Of a DNA stretch of 25,759 bases, positions 22,902 to 25,759 are shown one piece after another; the stretch's first letter is position 1; each line of letters opens with the position of its first letter. Made by a program: the position numbers and the translations under genes. A model generated the notes under the pieces. The model was not told where the DNA came from, made no database searches, and worked only from the letters and a program-made list of their open reading frames with translations. Origin of the DNA: Oscillibacter sp. CAG:241 (GTDB lineage Bacteria; Bacillota; Clostridia; Oscillospirales; Oscillospiraceae); NCBI GenBank assembly GCA_000435975.1, contig FR884114.1, positions 116,868 to 142,626 of the forward strand, given 5' to 3'.

Positions 22902-22932
22902 TGTCAAAAAAGGGCAACGCCCTTTTTTGACA
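22902..22932 (-). terminator. Second terminator, serving the minus-strand sleC-like operon
   Basis: A perfect 14-bp stem (22902-22915 with 22919-22932), AAC loop, with A6 and T6 tracts inside the arms. It lies 8 bases beyond the stop codon of the minus-strand gene and can act both ways. Confidence 0.88.
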
Positions 22933-22940
22933 ACCTGATT

Positions 22941-24284
22941 TCAATACCCCGCTCCCTGGGTGACGATCTTCGCCCACAGCACGGGGCCCACGGCCCCGGT
23001 GGGGTCGATGCCCAGCTTTCGCTGCAAGGCCAGCACAGCGGCCTGGGTGCCCCGGCCGAAAATGCCGTCCTCCGCCACGGTGGGAATATCCGGGTCCTGG
23101 GCCGCAATGCGATTCAGCTGCTGCTGCAAAAGCAGTACCGTGTCGCCCCGGTCCCCCAGAACGATGAACCGCCCCGGATAAATCTCCCGGGCAAACTGCT
23201 GATAGTCCTCCGGCAGGTCCTCCAGCACATCCTCATAGGCCTGCTGGATGGCGTTCCAGGTGTCCCGGCCCACCACCCCGTCGGTGGGAAGGCCCGCGTA
23301 GCTCTGGAAGGCATACACCGCGTCCAGCATCTCCTGGTCAAAGACATCGCTGAGCCGGATGGGCGGCAGTTCCGGCAGGAAATACCCCAGAAAGGCCAGG
23401 AAAAACCGCACCGTCCGCACCGCCAGGCCGCTGTCTCCGAATCGCAGGGCCTCGGAATACCGCCGCTGCACCTCGGAGATGGTCAGCCCCTCGCCGGTAA
23501 GCTCCGACAGGCCCTTGACCCCGTTGTAGATCTGCTTGATCTTGTACCAGGTGGCCTTGCCCACGATGCCGTCCTGGGTCAGGTTGAATATCTGCTGGAA
23601 GGACTTCACCGCCTCCTCCATGGGTACGTCAAACACCGTGGACGGCTCCGGGATCTCCGGAATGGCCGGATAGTTCCGGCGGATGCGGTTGAGCTGCCGC
23701 TGCAGAAGCAGCACGTCGTTGCCGACATCGCCCCGTCGCAGGGGGCGGCCCGGGTACGAGGGCACGCTGCCCCCTACCGGGGCGTTGAACACAATGCTGA
23801 TATCCCCTCCGTAGTAGTATTGCAGAATCTCATAGGGGTTCATGCCGTCCTGGGCCAGGTCCACGCTGCCCCACTGGGACAGTCCCCCGCACTGGGTCCG
23901 CACCCCGTCGCAGAACTGGGCAAACAGAGGCTCCACGCTGCCCTGACGGACGATATAGTTGTTGAAGCTGTCGTCCACGATCTGGCTGATGTTCTCGAAA
24001 ACGTCTCCTCCCTCCACATAGGCCTGGTCATACTGGGTGGTGTTGGTGATGTCATAGTCGTATCCCCGGGTACGGTAATACTCGGTATACACCCGGTTCA
24101 GGGCGTAGGAGATCTGGGCCAGGATGTTGGCCCGGATGGCGCTCTCCGGCCAGGTGGGGTAAATTTCGTGGGACGCCACGTTCTTGATGTAGGAGGCAAA
24201 GGGCACCTCCACGTTCCGTGCGCCGGACCCCGGCGGGCCCAGGTGTACGGTAATGGTCTCCGGGACCACAGGCGTTGCAGGCAT
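22941..24284 (-). CDS. SleC-like spore cortex-lytic protein: SpoIID-like domain plus three peptidoglycan-binding domains
   Basis: A 447-residue protein. Residues ~1-170 resemble the SpoIID-like lytic transglycosylase domain of SleC: ASYIKNVASHEIYPTWPESA carries the expected catalytic Glu (E40), followed by NRVYTEYYRTRGYDYDITN, FNNYIVRQG and CDGVRTQCGGLSQWGSVDLA. Three PG_binding_1 units follow at about 185-260 (GDVGNDVLLLQRQLNRIRR), 285-355 (GDSGLAVRTVRFFLAFLGYF) and 375-445 (GDRGDTVLLLQQQLNRIAAQ), each ending in a GIVGKATW/GVVGRDTW-like turn. No signal peptide or membrane helix is visible. A ribosome site (AGGGGGGAG) precedes the ATG at 24284, 12 bases after the stop of the upstream gene. 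Probable role: degrading spore cortex during germination. Confidence 0.85.
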   Translation of the reverse strand: MPATPVVPETITVHLGPPGSGARNVEVPFASYIKNVASHEIYPTWPESAIRANILAQISYALNRVYTEYYRTRGYDYDITNTTQYDQAYVEGGDVFENISQIVDDSFNNYIVRQGSVEPLFAQFCDGVRTQCGGLSQWGSVDLAQDGMNPYEILQYYYGGDISIVFNAPVGGSVPSYPGRPLRRGDVGNDVLLLQRQLNRIRRNYPAIPEIPEPSTVFDVPMEEAVKSFQQIFNLTQDGIVGKATWYKIKQIYNGVKGLSELTGEGLTISEVQRRYSEALRFGDSGLAVRTVRFFLAFLGYFLPELPPIRLSDVFDQEMLDAVYAFQSYAGLPTDGVVGRDTWNAIQQAYEDVLEDLPEDYQQFAREIYPGRFIVLGDRGDTVLLLQQQLNRIAAQDPDIPTVAEDGIFGRGTQAAVLALQRKLGIDPTGAVGPVLWAKIVTQGAGY

Positions 24285-24296
24285 CGCGCTCCCCCC

Positions 24297-24677
24297 TTAT
24301 ATCACCGGCTCCAGCATCACCGGCAGAATGGATTCGATGCGGGCATACACCGTGGCCTCCCGGTCCTCCTGGGGCACGAACATGGGATGCCGCACCGACA
24401 CCAGGTAGTCGGTGCCGCTGATGGACGCGGTGTCCGGCGCCTGGGACCAGGCAGCGGGCAGAGCCGGCAGGGCGATGCCCTGGACGATACCCGACTCATC
24501 GGTCAGCCCCCGGTAAAACGTGTGGGTCTGGCCCCCGAACCGCCGGTATACCTCCACCCTTGCCCCGGCCACCGGAAACATTCCGCCGCCGGAGGCCACC
24601 TGCACCCGCAGGCTCCCCTGGTCGGGGTGGGCCTGCAAAAACGTGGACAGGGGCACATGCTGGGAAAAATCGGACAT
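24297..24677 (-). CDS. SleC N-terminal-like beta-sandwich protein, partner of the cortex-lytic gene
   Basis: A 126-residue protein with a carboxypeptidase-regulatory-like beta-sandwich: GSLRVQVASGGGMFPVAGAR, VEVYRRFGG, TFYRGLTDESGIVQGIALPA, DYLVSVRHPMFVPQEDRE and a final strand ILPVMLEPV. As I recall, the same kind of domain forms the N-terminal pro-region of fused SleC-type proteins in other clostridia. Here it is its own gene, 12 bases ahead of the SpoIID-like gene and surely co-transcribed. I prefer the ATG at 24677, spaced 9 bases from AAGGA; the ATG at 24683 is only 3 bases from it. It may act as an inhibitor, chaperone or coat/cortex-targeting partner. Confidence 0.78.
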   Translation of the reverse strand: MSDFSQHVPLSTFLQAHPDQGSLRVQVASGGGMFPVAGARVEVYRRFGGQTHTFYRGLTDESGIVQGIALPALPAAWSQAPDTASISGTDYLVSVRHPMFVPQEDREATVYARIESILPVMLEPVI

Positions 24678-24709
24678 AGACATACATCCTTTCCTGGAAA
24701 CTTCCCCTC

Positions 24710-24738
24710 AGTATATGCCCCCGTCCCGGGGAAAATAC
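24710..24738 (-). promoter_or_regulatory. Possible sporulation-sigma promoter of the sleC-like operon
   Basis: On the minus strand GTATT (24738-24734), 16 bases and CATATACT (24717-24710) loosely resemble sigma-E/sigma-G-type elements; no sigma-A promoter is evident. Weak evidence. Confidence 0.3.
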
Positions 24739-24772
24739 GTCTTTTCCCTGTGTGGATTTGTAAAATACAGGG

Positions 24773-24801
24773 TTGCCAGCTCTGTGTTTTTTTGCTACAA
24801 T
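24773..24801 (+). promoter_or_regulatory. Sigma-A promoter of the AT-rich orphan gene
   Basis: TTGCCA (24773-24778), a 17-base spacer and TACAAT (24796-24801). A palindrome GAAAATT-GG-AATTTTC (24826-24841) lies just downstream of the expected start, a possible operator or small hairpin. Confidence 0.6.
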
Positions 24802-24896
24802 TCCTACAGATACGTCAATATACCCGAAAATTGGAATTTTCTGGTAATTTCATTCTTCCCATAGCGCAGTGAATGGATTTGAAGGGAGATACATGT

Positions 24897-25586
24897 ATGG
24901 GACACTCTCGTTTAGATGAAATTAGCGCCTTTCTGGCTACGCACTGGAAGGACACTCTGGAGAAAAACGGCTTTTTCCCCACCCAGGATTCCGTAGAGTG
25001 GGTGCGGCTAACGGATGGTCGTGTCATGCAAATCATCCTCTGTTCTGCATTTGCGGCACCGGAAATTCTCTTTTATTCGCAGACCCTGTCCGAGTATATG
25101 TGGTGCAATTATCGCAGTCAGGTTCACATGACATCCTATTCAAGCAACTTTTTCCGGCATGCCAATATTCGACGTGAATATTATTGCAGAAACAAACTCG
25201 CCATGCGGGCCTGGAACGAGCAAATGCAGTATACACTCGAAACACTGAACACGATCCATACAGCCCAGGATATTCTATCTTATCCCCATGAAAGAGAACT
25301 TGTTTTTTCCAGACGCCCGTGTCTTTGGTATGATGCCGGGGACATAGATGGCACATGGAAAGCTCTGGAAAATACCAGATATCCTAATTATGTGCGCTTC
25401 CAGGGTGAAATTTCTCCGCAAAAGCTGAAACGGGACTATTGGCAGGTGTGGCAACCCCAAACGGCCCGTGTAGCCAGAGAGTGCCTGGCCACGGGGAGTC
25501 TACAGCCCTTGGCGGACTTCGCGGAGGAATCCAGGGAGTTCAACCTCAAGTACCTAAAGCGCTATATGCCATGGCTGTTCCAATAA
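24897..25586 (+). CDS. Orphan hypothetical protein, AT-richer than its neighbours
   Basis: A 229-residue soluble protein with no signal peptide or membrane helix. I do not recognise a family. It is rich in aromatic and basic residues: LATHWKDTLEKNGFF, VEWVRLTDGRVMQIILC, YSSNFFRHANIRREYYCRN, KLKRDYWQVWQPQTARVARE and a C-terminal helix FNLKYLKRYMPWLF. I chose the ATG at 24897, nine bases after GAAGGGA; the in-frame ATG at 24873 has no ribosome site. Codon and base use (many A/T-ending codons) differ sharply from the GC-rich genes around it, which suggests recent transfer. It has its own promoter and is closed by a terminator. Function unknown. Confidence 0.75.
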   Translation: MGHSRLDEISAFLATHWKDTLEKNGFFPTQDSVEWVRLTDGRVMQIILCSAFAAPEILFYSQTLSEYMWCNYRSQVHMTSYSSNFFRHANIRREYYCRNKLAMRAWNEQMQYTLETLNTIHTAQDILSYPHERELVFSRRPCLWYDAGDIDGTWKALENTRYPNYVRFQGEISPQKLKRDYWQVWQPQTARVARECLATGSLQPLADFAEESREFNLKYLKRYMPWLFQ

Positions 25587-25614
25587 CCATCCGCGCACTC
25601 TCTGATATAATACG

Positions 25615-25639
25615 CCCCCTCCGGCATTGCCGGAGGGGG
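25615..25639. terminator. Terminator hairpin between convergent genes
   Basis: A perfect 11-bp stem (25615-25625 with 25629-25639), ATT loop, followed by TTCGTTT on the plus side. Confidence 0.8.
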
Positions 25640-25644
25640 TTCGT

Positions 25645-25759
25645 TTATTCCAGAATCAGCCAGTTGTCCTGCCGCTCGGTGACGTAGCCCCCTTGGGCCG
25701 CGGCGGGGATGCTGTCCCGCAGCTCCCGCAGGCAGGCCGCCGCGGCGGGGGGGGCCACC
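25645..25759 (-). CDS. C-terminus of an unidentified protein (partial, runs off right edge)
   Basis: The minus-strand frame ending in TAA at 25645-25647 is open to the window edge and encodes 37 residues: an Ala-rich stretch, LRELRDSIPAAAQGGYV and the end TERQDNWLILE. Base composition matches the GC-rich genes, and a terminator lies just past its stop, which supports real coding. It is too short to identify. Confidence 0.55.
   Translation of the reverse strand, partial: VAPPAAAACLRELRDSIPAAAQGGYVTERQDNWLILE

Noticed and set aside
22941..24677. A frameshifted single sleC gene
   Set aside because: The first gene ends with a proper final strand and stop, then a good ribosome site and ATG follow within 12 bases, so two designed genes are likelier than a broken one.

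Overview
The window reads as chromosomal DNA of an anaerobic, spore-forming, high-GC member of the Clostridia (Bacillota), most likely Oscillospiraceae of the Flavonifractor/Intestinimonas/Lawsonibacter type. The grounds are strong AGGAGG ribosome sites, compact sigma-A promoters, a SleC-like spore cortex-lytic gene pair, a PadR-DUF2812 pair, and a YgeY/YgeW/carbamate kinase catabolic cluster. The taxon is inferred from gene content, not from a marker gene. I saw no rRNA, tRNA, CRISPR array, transposase or prophage.

Layout. 1-1417 (minus): a PadR repressor and an overlapping DUF2812 membrane protein that runs off the left edge. 1597-3336: glutaminyl-tRNA synthetase. 3442-4483: two tandem paralogous single-pass membrane proteins of unknown function. 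4541-6399 (minus): mtaB and yfbR, overlapping by one base. 6516-9049: a cysteine desulfurase and a MATE exporter. 9201-11181: an unknown lipoprotein with an apparent internal duplication, behind an array of 11-bp-phased TTG repeats, then an RlmA-type rRNA methyltransferase. 11258-12638: an FMN alpha-hydroxy-acid oxidising enzyme with a Cys-rich N-terminus and a small membrane protein. 12692-14793 (minus): sfsA, thrC and a small ribbon-helix-helix gene, with a 60-residue orphan protein transcribed divergently.

The most interesting region is 15228-22834. A YheO/DauR-type regulator and a 491-residue fold-II PLP enzyme face an operon of YgeY (M20 hydrolase), YgeW (knotted carbamoyltransferase) and carbamate kinase, followed by a BMP-family substrate-binding lipoprotein with its own strong promoter. 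The two divergent promoters flank an imperfect 22-bp palindrome, a natural operator candidate. The inferred pathway imports or receives a ureido-amino acid, releases carbamoyl phosphate by phosphorolysis (YgeW), hydrolyses the remainder (YgeY), deaminates or eliminates the resulting amino acid (PLP enzyme, in the place E. coli gives YgeX), and makes ATP with carbamate kinase. Related E. coli genes have been tied to anaerobic purine/ureide breakdown. Here the upstream purine enzymes (XdhD, SsnA, dihydropyrimidinase-like) and the transporter permease/ATPase are absent from the window, so the true substrate is open.

22941-24677 (minus) holds a SleC-like cortex-lytic protein split into two adjacent genes. 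24897-25586 is an AT-richer orphan gene of unknown function. The window ends in the C-terminus of an unidentified minus-strand gene.
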